Made by a program: the position numbers and the translations under genes. Source: Subtercola boreus (lineage in GTDB: Bacteria; Actinomycetota; Actinomycetes; Actinomycetales; Microbacteriaceae). From it: a DNA stretch of 64,000 nucleotides. A model generated the notes under the pieces. That model made no database searches. It saw nothing but the letters and a program-made list of their open reading frames with translations, and was not told where the DNA came from. The stretch's first letter is position 1, and every line of letters begins with the position of its first letter. Of this stretch, positions 44,688 through 54,680 are shown piece by piece. Where the stretch lies: assembly GCF_003399625.1 (NCBI RefSeq), contig NZ_NBXA01000023.1, forward strand, positions 124,001 to 188,000, given 5' to 3'.

Positions 44688-46028
44688 ATGACCCAGCCCA
44701 CACCGCCCGGCAGCACCCCCGGCACTGCTTCCGGCAGCACCCCCGGCACCCGCACCCCCGGCCTGTTCGCCTCAGACCGATCGGCCGAGTCGTCCCGCCT
44801 CGGTGAGATCCTCCGCAAGGAGACCGTCGGCGGGGTGATCCTCGTGATCGCGGCGGCGATCGCCGTCATCTGGGCCAACACCCCCTTCGCCGACAGTTAC
44901 TTCGCGCTCCGCGACTTCGAAATCGGGCCGGAGGCACTTCACCTGCATCTGAGCCTCGGCCAGTGGTCGTCAGACGGACTGCTCGCGATCTTCTTCTTCC
45001 TGGTCGGCCTCGAACTGAAGCGGGAGTTCGTGGCGGGCGAACTCCGCAAGTTCAGCAAGGCCATCGTGCCGGTCTCCGCTGCGATCGGCGGCGTGGTCGT
45101 GCCCGCACTCATCTATGTGGCGATCAACCTCGCCGACCCCGAAGCCCTCGGCGGCTGGGCGATCCCGACCGCGACCGACATCGCCTTCGCTGTGGCCGTG
45201 CTTGCCATCGTCGGATCACGCCTGCCGAGCGCGCTCCGCATCTTCCTGCTCACCCTCGCTGTGGTCGACGACCTCATCGCCATCGCGATCATCGCCTTCG
45301 TCTACACCAGCGAGATCCAGTTCGTGCCCCTCCTGCTGGCGCTGCTGCCGCTGGCGCTGTACACCGTGCTCGCGCAGCGGTTCCGCCGGTTCTTCGGCCG
45401 GCACCAGGCCGCGGCCTGGCTGATCCTGCTGCCCATCGCGCTCACCGTCTGGGCCCTCATCCACGCCTCGGGCATCCACGCCACGGTCGCCGGCGTGCTG
45501 CTCGGTTTCGCCATCCCGGTCATTCGCAGCAAGGCCAGCGGAGGACCGGATGCGGGGCCCGGGTTGTCGGAGATCTTCGAGCACCGCTTCCGCCCGATCT
45601 CCACCGGCTTCGCCGTACCCGTCTTCGCGTTCTTCGCGGCGGGCGTCACCATCGGCGGTATCGACGGCTTCACCACGGCGCTGTCGAGCCCGGTGACGAT
45701 CGGCGTCATCGCGGCGCTGGTGCTCGGCAAACCCATCGGCATCCTCCTCACCACCTGGGTGACAACCCGGGCGACCCGGGCGGAACTCGATCCGAGCATC
45801 CGCTGGATCGACCTCACCGGTGTCGCCCTCCTCGGTGGAATCGGGTTCACGGTGTCCCTCCTCGTCGCGGAACTCAGTTTCGGGCTCGGCAGCGTGCACG
45901 ACGACGACGCCAAGGTGGCGATCCTCGTAGCCTCTGTGCTTGCGGCGCTCCTCGCAATCGCCGTCCTGCGGCCACGCAACCGCCACTATGCGAAGACCGA
46001 GAACGACGAAGGCGCGGCCGACCGGTAG
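44688..46028 (+). CDS. nhaA: Na+/H+ antiporter NhaA
   Basis: 446 residues. [24 protein letters not shown] is the diagnostic segment, [18 protein letters not shown] and [16 protein letters not shown] carry the transport aspartates (TATDIAF and the VDD pair), and [13 protein letters not shown]-type residues lie near the end. It exchanges Na+ for H+ for pH and salt homeostasis. ATG 44688 has GAGAGG 6 bases ahead; GTG 44634 would add 18 residues. The N-terminal 40 residues are a Gly/Thr/Pro-rich extension with tandem GSTPGT. Confidence 0.93.
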   Translation: MTQPTPPGSTPGTASGSTPGTRTPGLFASDRSAESSRLGEILRKETVGGVILVIAAAIAVIWANTPFADSYFALRDFEIGPEALHLHLSLGQWSSDGLLAIFFFLVGLELKREFVAGELRKFSKAIVPVSAAIGGVVVPALIYVAINLADPEALGGWAIPTATDIAFAVAVLAIVGSRLPSALRIFLLTLAVVDDLIAIAIIAFVYTSEIQFVPLLLALLPLALYTVLAQRFRRFFGRHQAAAWLILLPIALTVWALIHASGIHATVAGVLLGFAIPVIRSKASGGPDAGPGLSEIFEHRFRPISTGFAVPVFAFFAAGVTIGGIDGFTTALSSPVTIGVIAALVLGKPIGILLTTWVTTRATRAELDPSIRWIDLTGVALLGGIGFTVSLLVAELSFGLGSVHDDDAKVAILVASVLAALLAIAVLRPRNRHYAKTENDEGAADR

Positions 46029-46037
46029 CGTGAGGGC

Positions 46038-46940
46038 GTGACATCCACCGCCCTGAGCTCGCGAGCCGGAACTCTCGGGCCGGTCGGACTCGTCGTGGCC
46101 GGCCTGCTCTGCCAGGAGCTCGGCGCCTCGTTCGCGATCATGCTGTTCCCGACCGTCGGTGCGCTCGGCATGGTGACGCTCCGGCTCGTCTTCTCGGCGC
46201 TGGTGCTGATGGTCGTCTTCCGCCCCCGCCTCGCCGGCTACAGCCGCAGCGACTGGATGATCGTGGTCGCCTTCGGCCTTACAGTGGGCGGCATGAACAT
46301 GATGTTCTACACGGCCCTCGACAGGCTGCCCCTCGGAACGACGGTCACCATCGAGGTTCTGGGCCCCCTGGTGCTGTCGGTCGTGGTGAGTCGACGCGCC
46401 TCCGCCTGGCTCTGGGCGGTGCTGGCCTTCGCGGGCGTCGCGCTGCTCAGCCAGGGCGGCGCCGGCGCCCTCGACCCCGTCGGCGTCGCGTTCGCCGCGG
46501 GAACCGGAGTGTTCTGGGCGGCCTACATCCTGCTCTCGGCCCGCACCGGCGCGCGCTTCCCGAAACTCGACGGCATCGCGATCGCCATGGTCGTCGGGGC
46601 CGTCATGTCTCTGCCGTTCGGTCTGCTGACGGCCGGATCCGCCCTCTTCGAGCCACGTGTTCTGCTACTCGGGCTCGCAGTCGCACTGCTCTCGTCGACC
46701 GTTCCCTATGCGTTCGAGCTGCTCGCCCTCCGGCGCATCCCGGAGGCGACCTTCTCCATCCTGATGAGCCTCGCGCCGGCCATCGCCGCGCTGGCCGGGC
46801 TTGTGATCCTCGGGCAGTCGCTGACCTGGATCGAGGCCGCGGCGATCGCGCTGGTCATCGCGGCGAGCGTGGGCGCGGTGCGCTCCGCGGCCCGGCGGCG
46901 CGCCCCCGGCCCCGTCTCACCCGCCGAGCCCCTCGCCTGA
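46038..46940 (+). CDS. EamA (RhtA-like) DMT superfamily exporter
   Basis: 300 residues, ten short helices in two repeats. GLLCQELGASFAIMLFPTVGALGMVTLRL starts the first EamA repeat, and GTGVFWAAYILLSARTG starts the second. The RhtA subgroup exports threonine and homoserine. It follows nhaA by nine bases. Substrate inferred from subgroup only. Confidence 0.85.
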   Translation: MTSTALSSRAGTLGPVGLVVAGLLCQELGASFAIMLFPTVGALGMVTLRLVFSALVLMVVFRPRLAGYSRSDWMIVVAFGLTVGGMNMMFYTALDRLPLGTTVTIEVLGPLVLSVVVSRRASAWLWAVLAFAGVALLSQGGAGALDPVGVAFAAGTGVFWAAYILLSARTGARFPKLDGIAIAMVVGAVMSLPFGLLTAGSALFEPRVLLLGLAVALLSSTVPYAFELLALRRIPEATFSILMSLAPAIAALAGLVILGQSLTWIEAAAIALVIAASVGAVRSAARRRAPGPVSPAEPLA

Positions 46941-46967
46941 CGCCGGGCACCACGGAATGCCCTCGAC

Positions 46968-46993
46968 AAAACCTCGCGCATATCGGCGAGGTT
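46968..46993 (-). terminator. Terminator for mfd
   Basis: On the minus strand AACCTCGC (46993-46986) pairs with GCGAGGTT (46977-46970) around an 8-base loop and runs into TTTT, two of which are in the stem. It lies 42 bases after the mfd stop. It could also act on the converging EamA transcript. Confidence 0.65.
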
Positions 46994-47034
46994 CGCCGCT
47001 GGCGCATTCGGTGGCCGTACTGCCGGCAGGCGCA

Positions 47035-50000
47035 CTACTCCGCGGGCGCGGGCGCCGCCGCGGCAGAGGCCGAAGTGGGGGCGGGGAAGATGGCACCGAG
47101 CAGGGACTCGACCCACGCGATGAGCTCCGCATCGGGCAGCGGATGCCCGTTCACGACCGGCATCGGAACAGACAGCGCCGCCGCAGCACCCATGTACTTC
47201 GCCGTGGGGTACATCCGGCGGAGCCGCGCCTGCACCGAGTCGGCCAGCGCAGCCGGGGCCACCCGCAGGTTCGACCCCATCGCCACGACCTCGCTGAGCC
47301 CGGTGCGCTGGGCCAGACGCCGGAGCTTCGACACCATGATCAGGTTGGTGACCTGCTCGGGCGGCTCTCCATAGCGGTCGGTCAGCTCTTCGAGCACCTG
47401 GTCGATCTGGCCGTCGGCCGCAGCGGGCGATGACGCCGTCGACAGTTTCTGGTACGCCTCGAGCCGCAGCCGCTCGCTGTCGACGTAGTCCTCGGGGATG
47501 TGCGCATCCACCGGCAGCTCGAGCCGCAGCTCGGTCTGGCCCTCTGCCACATCGCCGCGGAATGTCGAGACGGCCTCCCCGATCATCCGGAGGTAGAGGT
47601 CGAACCCGACGCCCGCGATGTGGCCGGACTGCTCGCCGCCGAGCAGGTTTCCGGCACCACGGATCTCGAGGTCTTTGAGGGCGACCTGCATGCCCGAGCC
47701 GAGTTCGTTGTTGGCCGCGATCGTGGCGAGACGGTCGTGTGCGGTCTCGGAGAGCGGCTTCAGCTCGTCGTACAGGAAGTACGCGTACGCCCGCTCGCGC
47801 CCCCGCCCGACCCGGCCGCGCAGCTGGTGCAGCTGCGACAGACCGTACTTGTCGGCACGGTCGATGATCAGCGTGTTGGCATTCGGGATGTCGAGCCCGG
47901 TCTCGATGATCGTCGTCGACACGAGAACGTCGAACTTGCGCTCCCAGAAGTCGACGATGACCTGTTCGAGCATGTGTTCGGGCAACTGGCCGTGCGCGAT
48001 GGCGATCCGGGCATCCGGAACCAGCTCGGCTATGTGCGCGGCGACCCGGTTGATCGACGAGACCCGGTTGTGCACGAAGAACACCTGCCCCTCGCGGAGC
48101 ATCTCGCGGTGGATGGCCGCAGCGATCTGCCGGTCGGAGTTCGGCCCGACGTAGGTGAGGATCGGGTGCCGGTCTTCGGGCGGCGTCGCGAGCGTCGACA
48201 TCTCGCGGATGCCCGTCACCGCCATTTCGAGCGTACGAGGGATCGGCGTGGCACTCATCGAGAGGATGTCGACGTTCGTCTTCAGCTTCTTCAGCTTGTC
48301 TTTGTGTTCGACACCGAAGCGCTGCTCCTCGTCGATGATCACGAGCCCGAGGTCTTTGAATGTCATCGCCTCGGCCAGGATGCGGTGGGTGCCGATCACC
48401 ATGTCGATGGTGCCGTCTTCGAGACCTTTGATGGTCTCACGGGCCTCCTTGTCGGTCTGGAACCGTGAGAGGGCACGGGTGTGCACCGGGAAACCGGCGA
48501 ACCGTTCGGTGAAGGTCTCGAGATGCTGGCGGACGAGAAGGGTCGTCGGCACGAGCATCGCGACCTGCTTGCCCTCCTGGATGGCCTTGAACGCCGCGCG
48601 CACCGCGACCTCGGTCTTGCCGAAGCCGACGTCGCCGGCGAGCAGGCGATCCATCGGGATGGGCCGCTCCATGTCGGCCTTGACCTCGTCGATCGTGGTG
48701 AGCTGGTCGGGCGTCTCCGCGAACGGGAACGCCTCCTCGAGCTCACGCTGCCACGGCGTGTCGGGACCGAACGCGTACCCCTTCGACGCCATGCGCGCCG
48801 AGTACAGCTTGACGAGCTCGACCGCGATGTCACGCACGGCCTTCCGGGCCTTCGTCTTGGCCGCCGACCAGTCGCTGCCGCCCATCTTCGACAGGGCGGG
48901 CGCCTCTCCCCCGACGTACCGGGTCAGCAGGTCGAGCTGATCGGTGGGAACGTACAGTTTGTCGCCGGGGTACCCGCGCTTCGACGGCGCGTACTCGATG
49001 AGCAGGTACTCGCGGGTGCTCTTCACCGGATTGCGCCCGCCGCTCGACACCTCGCGCTGCACGAGTTCGAGGAACTTGCCGATGCCGTGGGTCTGGTGCA
49101 CGACGGTGTCGCCGGCCTTCAGCTGCAAGGGGTCGACGACGTTCTTCCGGCGGGTCGCCAGCTTCTTGACCTGGCGGGCGTCGTAGCCGGCGCTCCGGCC
49201 ATAGAACTCGTTCTCGCTGATCAGGGCCAGCTTGATCTCCGGCAGCTCGAACCCGCTCTCGACGGTGGCCTTCACGAGGTAGGCGATGCCGGGCTCCGGA
49301 TCGGCGGGGTACTGCTCGACGACCCGTGCGGCCAACTCGCGCTCGGCCAGAACATCAGCCGCGCGCTCGACGAGACCGTTGCCCGCCGCGACCACCGCGA
49401 CACTCCAGCCGTCGTGCATCCGGCTCGCCACATGCTCGAGCGCACCCTCGACGTTGCCCTGGAAGCTCGGCACGGCGTCGGCCTGGATGCGCACGTAGTG
49501 CACGTCGGTGCCCACGATCGCTTCCAGGTGTTCGTCGACGGATGCCGTTCCGCTGTCGAACGTGCTGAGAGTCCACCACGGGCGGTGGATGCCTGCGGCG
49601 TCCCGCAGATCGTTCAGCGTGATGAACTCGCCCGACGCCAGGTCGATCGGAGCCTCAGCCCCCGCGGTGGCCGCATTCCAGGCGGCCGAAAGGAACTCCC
49701 GGTTCGTCTCTGTGAGGCTCACGGCCCTGCTGGCCACCCGTTCGGGTGCGATGACGGCGATTGCCGCGCCGGCCGGCAGGTAGTGGGTGACGGTGACGAG
49801 CCGATCGAGGAGGGCGGGCGCCAGTGACTCCATCCCCTCGACCGGGATGCCCTGGCCGATCTTCTCGAGGAGACCCGAGAGACTCGGGAACTCGTGCTGC
49901 ATCTCCCGCGCCCGCTGCTTCACCGACTCGCTGAGCAGCAGCTCGCGGCTCGGCGGCAGTTCGACGTGGTCGAACTGGTTCTCGAGCGAGCGCTGGTCGG

Positions 50001-50796
50001 CCACCGAGAAGCCGCGGATCGTCTCGATCTCGTCGCCGAAGAAGTCGACCCGCACGGGGTGCTCCGAGACGGCGGGGAAGATGTCGAGGATGCCGCCCCG
50101 CACGGCGAACTCACCCCGCCTGGTCACCATGTCGACCCGCGAGTAGGCGAGTTCGACGAGTTCGCCGACGAGGTGCGCAAGATCGTACCCCCGGCCGCCC
50201 TGGACGAGGCGCACAGGTTCGTGCTCGGTGAGGTTGTCGGCGAGTGGCTGGAGCGCGGCCCGCACCGAGGCGACGACGATGAGCGGCCGCGGGCGCTTCG
50301 GGCCGCTGTCGGCCATCGCGGCGGCCTTCTTGGCTGCGGCCTTGGCACCCTTGCCTGCGACTCCGGATGCGGCGGTGCCCGCACCGCCGATCACGTCGGC
50401 AGCGAGGGCGGGAACACCGGCGGCATCGGCGGCAGCCGTCTCGGCCGTCCACTGGTCGAGGCGGCGGAGGGCGGCGATCCGCTTGCCGACGATCTCGGCG
50501 CTCGGACTCAGCCGCTCGTGCGGCAGGGTCTCCCAGGCCGGGAACTCGAGGACGTCGGCGCCGGGCGCCAGGCATTCGAGGCTCGCGCGGAGGCTCTCCG
50601 AGTCGCGGCCGGTGGCCGTCACGACGAACAGCACCTGCGGCAGTCCGCGCTCGGCGCGCTGCGCCAGCAGCCCCGCGAGCAGCGGCGCCCGGAGCCCGTC
50701 GGTGAGCGAGAAGTCAGCGTCGCGACCAGCCTCCGCCAGGGCGCGGTCGAACGTGGAGGCGCGCGAGAGCGCCGGAATCAAGCCCTGAAGGATCAC
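47035..50796 (-). CDS. mfd: Transcription-repair coupling factor Mfd
   Basis: 1253 residues. UvrB-like N-terminal domain starting ILQGLIPALSRASTFDRAL, the RNA-polymerase-binding domain near VHQTHGIGKFLELV, then a RecG-like motor with Walker A LAGDVGFGKTEVAV and Walker B IIDEEQRFGV, SATPIPRTLEMA, and the TRG region GRGRERAYAYFLY. The C-terminal domain follows (RYGEPPEQVTNL). It removes RNA polymerase stalled at damage and recruits UvrA. GTG 50796 is used because it matches the family start and has TAGAAT 7 bases ahead; a frame to 50826 is open. An Ala/Lys-rich insertion occupies residues 115-170. Confidence 0.95.
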   Translation of the reverse strand: MILQGLIPALSRASTFDRALAEAGRDADFSLTDGLRAPLLAGLLAQRAERGLPQVLFVVTATGRDSESLRASLECLAPGADVLEFPAWETLPHERLSPSAEIVGKRIAALRRLDQWTAETAAADAAGVPALAADVIGGAGTAASGVAGKGAKAAAKKAAAMADSGPKRPRPLIVVASVRAALQPLADNLTEHEPVRLVQGGRGYDLAHLVGELVELAYSRVDMVTRRGEFAVRGGILDIFPAVSEHPVRVDFFGDEIETIRGFSVADQRSLENQFDHVELPPSRELLLSESVKQRAREMQHEFPSLSGLLEKIGQGIPVEGMESLAPALLDRLVTVTHYLPAGAAIAVIAPERVASRAVSLTETNREFLSAAWNAATAGAEAPIDLASGEFITLNDLRDAAGIHRPWWTLSTFDSGTASVDEHLEAIVGTDVHYVRIQADAVPSFQGNVEGALEHVASRMHDGWSVAVVAAGNGLVERAADVLAERELAARVVEQYPADPEPGIAYLVKATVESGFELPEIKLALISENEFYGRSAGYDARQVKKLATRRKNVVDPLQLKAGDTVVHQTHGIGKFLELVQREVSSGGRNPVKSTREYLLIEYAPSKRGYPGDKLYVPTDQLDLLTRYVGGEAPALSKMGGSDWSAAKTKARKAVRDIAVELVKLYSARMASKGYAFGPDTPWQRELEEAFPFAETPDQLTTIDEVKADMERPIPMDRLLAGDVGFGKTEVAVRAAFKAIQEGKQVAMLVPTTLLVRQHLETFTERFAGFPVHTRALSRFQTDKEARETIKGLEDGTIDMVIGTHRILAEAMTFKDLGLVIIDEEQRFGVEHKDKLKKLKTNVDILSMSATPIPRTLEMAVTGIREMSTLATPPEDRHPILTYVGPNSDRQIAAAIHREMLREGQVFFVHNRVSSINRVAAHIAELVPDARIAIAHGQLPEHMLEQVIVDFWERKFDVLVSTTIIETGLDIPNANTLIIDRADKYGLSQLHQLRGRVGRGRERAYAYFLYDELKPLSETAHDRLATIAANNELGSGMQVALKDLEIRGAGNLLGGEQSGHIAGVGFDLYLRMIGEAVSTFRGDVAEGQTELRLELPVDAHIPEDYVDSERLRLEAYQKLSTASSPAAADGQIDQVLEELTDRYGEPPEQVTNLIMVSKLRRLAQRTGLSEVVAMGSNLRVAPAALADSVQARLRRMYPTAKYMGAAAALSVPMPVVNGHPLPDAELIAWVESLLGAIFPAPTSASAAAAPAPAE

Positions 50797-50803
50797 AGGG
50801 CCA

Positions 50804-50809
50804 ATTCTA
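50804..50809 (-). promoter_or_regulatory. -10 element for leaderless mfd
   Basis: TAGAAT on the minus strand, 7 bases before GTG 50796. No ribosome site lies between, and the only purine-rich stretch is upstream of the -10 box itself. Confidence 0.55.
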
Positions 50810-50888
50810 CGGCTCCCCTCTGACACTGCCCCCGGCTTGCGCTCCCAGTGTTCAGAACCCAGGTGAGGCGGAACGGCGGCGGAACGTG

Positions 50889-51482
50889 TCAGGCGGGCGG
50901 CGGCGCGTGGAAGCGCTGCTGCGCCGCCGTGAGGCCGTCGGCCGCGATGAGCTCGACGGCGTCCGCGGCATCCGCCAGCAGGTTGGGGAGCGTCTGGCGC
51001 TCCACCGACGAGAAGTCGCGCAGCACGAAGTCGGCCGCGCTCTGCCTGCCGGGCGGGCGTCCGATGCCGACCCGCACTCGGGTGAAGTCGGGCGTTCCCG
51101 ACGCGGCGATGATGTCACGGATACCGTTGTGCCCGCCGTGGCCGCCGCCGTGCTTCAGGCGCAGGGTGTCGAAGGGGATGTCGAGTTCGTCGTGCACCAC
51201 GATCAGGCGCGATGGCTCGATCGAGTAGTACGAGAGCAACCCGGCCACCGGCCCGCCCGAGTTGTTCATGTAGCTGTTCGGCTTGCCGAGTACGAACCGT
51301 GTACCACCCGGAACGAGCCTCCCTTCGGCGACCCGGGCGTTGGCCCTGTGCGCCTTGAAGGTGCCCCGGAATCGGGCAGCGAGATCGTCGAGCACCATCT
51401 GGCCCACGTTGTGCCGATTGCCGGCGTACTCCGGGCCGGGGTTGCCGAGCCCGACGACGAGCCACTGGTCGTCAGCAGCCAT
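50889..51482 (-). CDS. pth: Peptidyl-tRNA hydrolase
   Basis: 197 residues. WLVVGLGNPGPEYAGNRHNVG at the N-terminus contains the catalytic His24 and the Asn of the family; GKPNSYMNNSGG and VHDELDIPFDTLRLKHGGGHGGHNGI hold the catalytic Asp and the substrate loop. It recycles tRNA from dropped peptidyl-tRNA. Downstream of rplY and upstream of mfd on the same strand, with a strong hairpin after rplY. Confidence 0.95.
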   Translation of the reverse strand: MAADDQWLVVGLGNPGPEYAGNRHNVGQMVLDDLAARFRGTFKAHRANARVAEGRLVPGGTRFVLGKPNSYMNNSGGPVAGLLSYYSIEPSRLIVVHDELDIPFDTLRLKHGGGHGGHNGIRDIIAASGTPDFTRVRVGIGRPPGRQSAADFVLRDFSSVERQTLPNLLADAADAVELIAADGLTAAQQRFHAPPPA

Positions 51483-51527
51483 GGCCGCACCGAACCTTTC
51501 GTGTGAAGACGCTGGGGGTGAAACACG

Positions 51528-51559
51528 TGTGCCGCGGCGAACAAGGCCGCCGCGGCACA
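51528..51559 (-). terminator. Hairpin between rplY and pth
   Basis: 12-bp perfect stem: 51528-51539 pairs with 51548-51559, with an 8-base loop. On the minus strand it follows rplY by 18 bases and is followed by CGTGTTTCAC. It can terminate or attenuate read-through from rplY into pth. Confidence 0.7.
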
Positions 51560-51577
51560 GGTGACAGGAACGAAGGA

Positions 51578-52183
51578 CTAGGCGGGCGTCGGAGCGTCGG
51601 ACGTCGATGCGTCGCCAGCCGACAGGCTGTCGCCGAGGTCCTGCTCCTCGGGGATGGAGACGGCGACGATGAGCTGGTCTTCGTCTCCGACGAGAACAGC
51701 GCCCTCGGGCAGCTCGATGTCCTTGGCGAGCACCTGGGTGCCGGCCTCGGCGCCCTCGATGTTGACCGTGACGCGGGTCGGGATGTTCGTGGCGAGCACC
51801 TCGAGCAGCAGCGTGAACGTGTCGAGGTCTGCGGTTGCGCCGGAGACGGGCTCGCCCTCGACCTGCACGGTCACTTCGACCTGCACGCGCTCACCGGCGC
51901 GCACGACGATGAGGTCGAGGTGCTCGATGATCTGGCGCACCGGGTCCTTCTGGACATCCTTGACCAGCGCGAGCTGCGTTGCGCCTTCGATGTCGAGCTC
52001 GATGAGAGCGTTCGACTTGCGGATGAGCAGGAAGACCTCGTGGCCGGGCAGGCTCACGTGCTGGGGATCGGCACCGTGGCCGTAGATCACGGCGGGAATC
52101 TTGCCGGCGGCACGGAGCTTGCGTGCAGCACCCTTGCCGAATGAGGTGCGGGTCTCCGCGATGATCTTGTTGTCGTCAGCCAT
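51578..52183 (-). CDS. rplY: 50S ribosomal protein L25/general stress protein Ctc
   Basis: 201 residues, the longer CTC form: an L25 5S rRNA-binding domain (about 1-95, ETRTSFGKGAARKLRAAGKIPAVIYGHG) followed by a TL5/CTC C-terminal beta domain (VEVTVQVEGEPV, NIPTRVTVNIEG). The last 20 residues are Asp/Ser/Ala-rich. AGGAG lies seven bases before ATG 52183. Translated with pth as usual in actinobacteria. Confidence 0.94.
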   Translation of the reverse strand: MADDNKIIAETRTSFGKGAARKLRAAGKIPAVIYGHGADPQHVSLPGHEVFLLIRKSNALIELDIEGATQLALVKDVQKDPVRQIIEHLDLIVVRAGERVQVEVTVQVEGEPVSGATADLDTFTLLLEVLATNIPTRVTVNIEGAEAGTQVLAKDIELPEGAVLVGDEDQLIVAVSIPEEQDLGDSLSAGDASTSDAPTPA

Positions 52184-52376
52184 GGTTTTCTCCTGGAGGC
52201 TAGAAGGGGGGTGTGTTCAACTCGAACGCATCAGCGTGAGGAAAGACCGTAAGCCTCGTCCACCGCGTCGATCACGGATGCCGGGGGCATCCCTCGCCGA
52301 AGTTCAGTCTGTAAGTCTACACCTCCGGCAGACGACGGCGGCACGAGTCCTCAGCAGAATGTGCAATACTGAGCAT

Positions 52377-54668
52377 ATGTCACTTAAGATCACGTCCTTC
52401 CGCCGGAGAGTCGCCCCACCAGCGTTCGTTCTCGGCGCCCTCCTGCTGGTGAGCGTGCTCTCTCCCCTGTCTGCGCCGGGCGCACACGCCATGCTCGGTG
52501 AATGCGGTGCCCCCTACATCCAGTGGAAAGACGGGGTGACCAATTCCTATGAAGACCCGACCGGTGGCGGGCACATGACCGAGACAGGAATCAAGGGCCA
52601 GCTGATCGTCCCCCAGTGCGACATCGTGGAAGCGCCCGTACCCGGTGACGGTGGCGATACCGGTGGCGGGGCAGGTACACCCCCGCCTGCTCCGCCCGGC
52701 CCCAAGCTGCCTGCCCCTCCGGCATCGGTGCCCGCGGGCGCTGCGCCCATGTGTGCGGAGGGCGCGAACAACCACACTCCCGGCGTGGACTCCTCGGAGG
52801 GACTCGGATCGGGCGACATCGTCGCGACCAACGTCGAGCAGGGCCTCAATACGGGCAACATCGTGCCCTCGGAGACGACGGCTGCCGACCGTCTCGCTTT
52901 CCCCGGCGTCGGCGCCAGCCGGTTCGTCTCCCTCGATGTGAACGTGGGCCCCGCCCAGGGCGGAACAGCCGACGGGAACCCGTACGAAGGCCTCACCCCG
53001 GAGAATGCGGCGCAGGCTCTCTACGAGCCGGGCGGCAGCATCGTGTGGACCGAGGTGGGCCCGAAAGGCCAGGTCATCCGGGTCGCTGGAGCAGCACTGA
53101 TCAAAGCGGCGGGCAGGGCCATCGCTGGAGTACCCAACGGGCACTCGGAATTCATCAAAGTCCTGATGAGGTCGGATGCGTACAGCCGGCTCGTCACCTA
53201 TCAGCGCCTGACCGAGCTCTACCATGACTACGCCCGAACGCCGGGCGCCATCTTACTTCTCGATCTCATCGAGAATCTGATGCACGACATCGAGCTGTAC
53301 ATCGATCTCGGTGACACGTCCTCAGCCGGTGACGCGGCATCCTTCTATGCCGATGCGTCGACCCAGGGCATCGGGCCCGACCATGTCGTCGGCAACCCCA
53401 ACGGCGGCGCGTGTGGCCATCTCCAGTCCGCCAGCGCCGTCGACACGAGTGGGGCGACCCTGACGGGGGGAGGCGCTCACTGGGTGCATGTGACGCTTGT
53501 CGGCACTCTGCACGGCACTCTCGTCGATCGGCTGAAGACTGCGGCTCCGACGGCACACTGCCCCTCTGTGGAGCTGGATGCCATCGCCGGACAGGTCACG
53601 ATGGCTGCGGTGACCTCTGGATGCACCGCGCCGATCCAGAACGTGAGGCTTCTGACCCGCAGCCAGGTGGCGGATGCCACAACCCCGACGAGTGCACTCA
53701 AGCTCGATGCACTCATGGTCCCGGGCAGCAGCCTCACCCAGGACATCGCGGCGCAACTCTCCGTTTTCCGTCGCTTCTCGGTGTACCCCACTGATCCCGG
53801 CTACGGGGTGCGTGACTCCGTCTCAGCTCTGGCCGAGGGCAACACGAGCCTGTCGATGTCCACCGACGGGTATGGGCAGCTCTACTACAAGCCGCCGGCG
53901 AGTGTCGGAGGTGGAGTGGACGGCCTCGCGGCGGTAGCTACCGACACCTCGGGTCACGATCATCCCTTCATCATCAAGGTGGCAGTGAAATCGCCACCCA
54001 CCTGCAGCGAGGGCGCAGCGACGCGGTTCATCGGCTCCGACCACACCGTCTACATCCAAGACGGTGTGCTTGAGCTGATGCGTGCCCAATCGTTCACCAT
54101 CGATCCCAAGACCTTCTGCGAAACGGACTACCGGGACTCCTACCGGGTGATCATCGAGAACGGAATCGGGGGAACCACGGCGAAAGTGAATACCGATGGA
54201 ACGGTGACGTACTCATGGACGGACCCAGACGTGGTCGGAGATCATTCGTCGATCACGGTGACGGCCTGGGATGAGAAGACCGGGGCACCCAGCACAACCG
54301 TCGACATTCCGATCCACGTGCGCGACGTGGTGCCGGTCTGCGACGACGTCCACATCGAATACGACAGGGCTGCGATGAAAGGCGCGCCCGTGAAGATTCC
54401 GCTGAAGTGCACGATGACGGGCGGCCTGAAGGTTCTCCACCCGCTCATTCCGCAACTTCTCCTGGGCGAGGACGCCGGGGCGCGCCTGAAGGTCTCGAGC
54501 GGCGTGCTCACTGCAGGAACCGACGGCGTCACGTTCACTCCGGACTCGGGGGCATCGGCCAGCACCATCGCCGCGCAGGCAAAGGTCTGGAACGAAGACC
54601 CCAGGGGCCCCTGGAACATCTTCAATCGTTCCAGCGCACCGTTCACCGTCGCGGTGATCGTGAAGTGA
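52377..54668 (+). CDS. Large secreted protein of unknown function with Ig-like C-terminal region
   Basis: 763 residues. Signal peptide: RRR, hydrophobic FVLGALLLVSVLSPLSA, then AHA for cleavage near residue 38. A Pro/Gly linker (about 95-120) is followed by a region with ETTAADRLAFPGVGASRF, a helical section (ILLLDLIENLMHDIELYIDL), and from about 510 a series of beta-rich modules of cadherin/Ig type (TVTYSWTDPDVVGDHSSITVTAWD, VDIPIHVRDVVP). Cysteines are paired through the C-terminal half. There is no LPXTG anchor. The start at 52377 avoids an open frame of 92 extra residues; AATACT lies six bases ahead, so it may be leaderless. No family recognised. Confidence 0.7.
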   Translation: MSLKITSFRRRVAPPAFVLGALLLVSVLSPLSAPGAHAMLGECGAPYIQWKDGVTNSYEDPTGGGHMTETGIKGQLIVPQCDIVEAPVPGDGGDTGGGAGTPPPAPPGPKLPAPPASVPAGAAPMCAEGANNHTPGVDSSEGLGSGDIVATNVEQGLNTGNIVPSETTAADRLAFPGVGASRFVSLDVNVGPAQGGTADGNPYEGLTPENAAQALYEPGGSIVWTEVGPKGQVIRVAGAALIKAAGRAIAGVPNGHSEFIKVLMRSDAYSRLVTYQRLTELYHDYARTPGAILLLDLIENLMHDIELYIDLGDTSSAGDAASFYADASTQGIGPDHVVGNPNGGACGHLQSASAVDTSGATLTGGGAHWVHVTLVGTLHGTLVDRLKTAAPTAHCPSVELDAIAGQVTMAAVTSGCTAPIQNVRLLTRSQVADATTPTSALKLDALMVPGSSLTQDIAAQLSVFRRFSVYPTDPGYGVRDSVSALAEGNTSLSMSTDGYGQLYYKPPASVGGGVDGLAAVATDTSGHDHPFIIKVAVKSPPTCSEGAATRFIGSDHTVYIQDGVLELMRAQSFTIDPKTFCETDYRDSYRVIIENGIGGTTAKVNTDGTVTYSWTDPDVVGDHSSITVTAWDEKTGAPSTTVDIPIHVRDVVPVCDDVHIEYDRAAMKGAPVKIPLKCTMTGGLKVLHPLIPQLLLGEDAGARLKVSSGVLTAGTDGVTFTPDSGASASTIAAQAKVWNEDPRGPWNIFNRSSAPFTVAVIVK

Positions 54669-54680
54669 CGCGAGCGGGGG

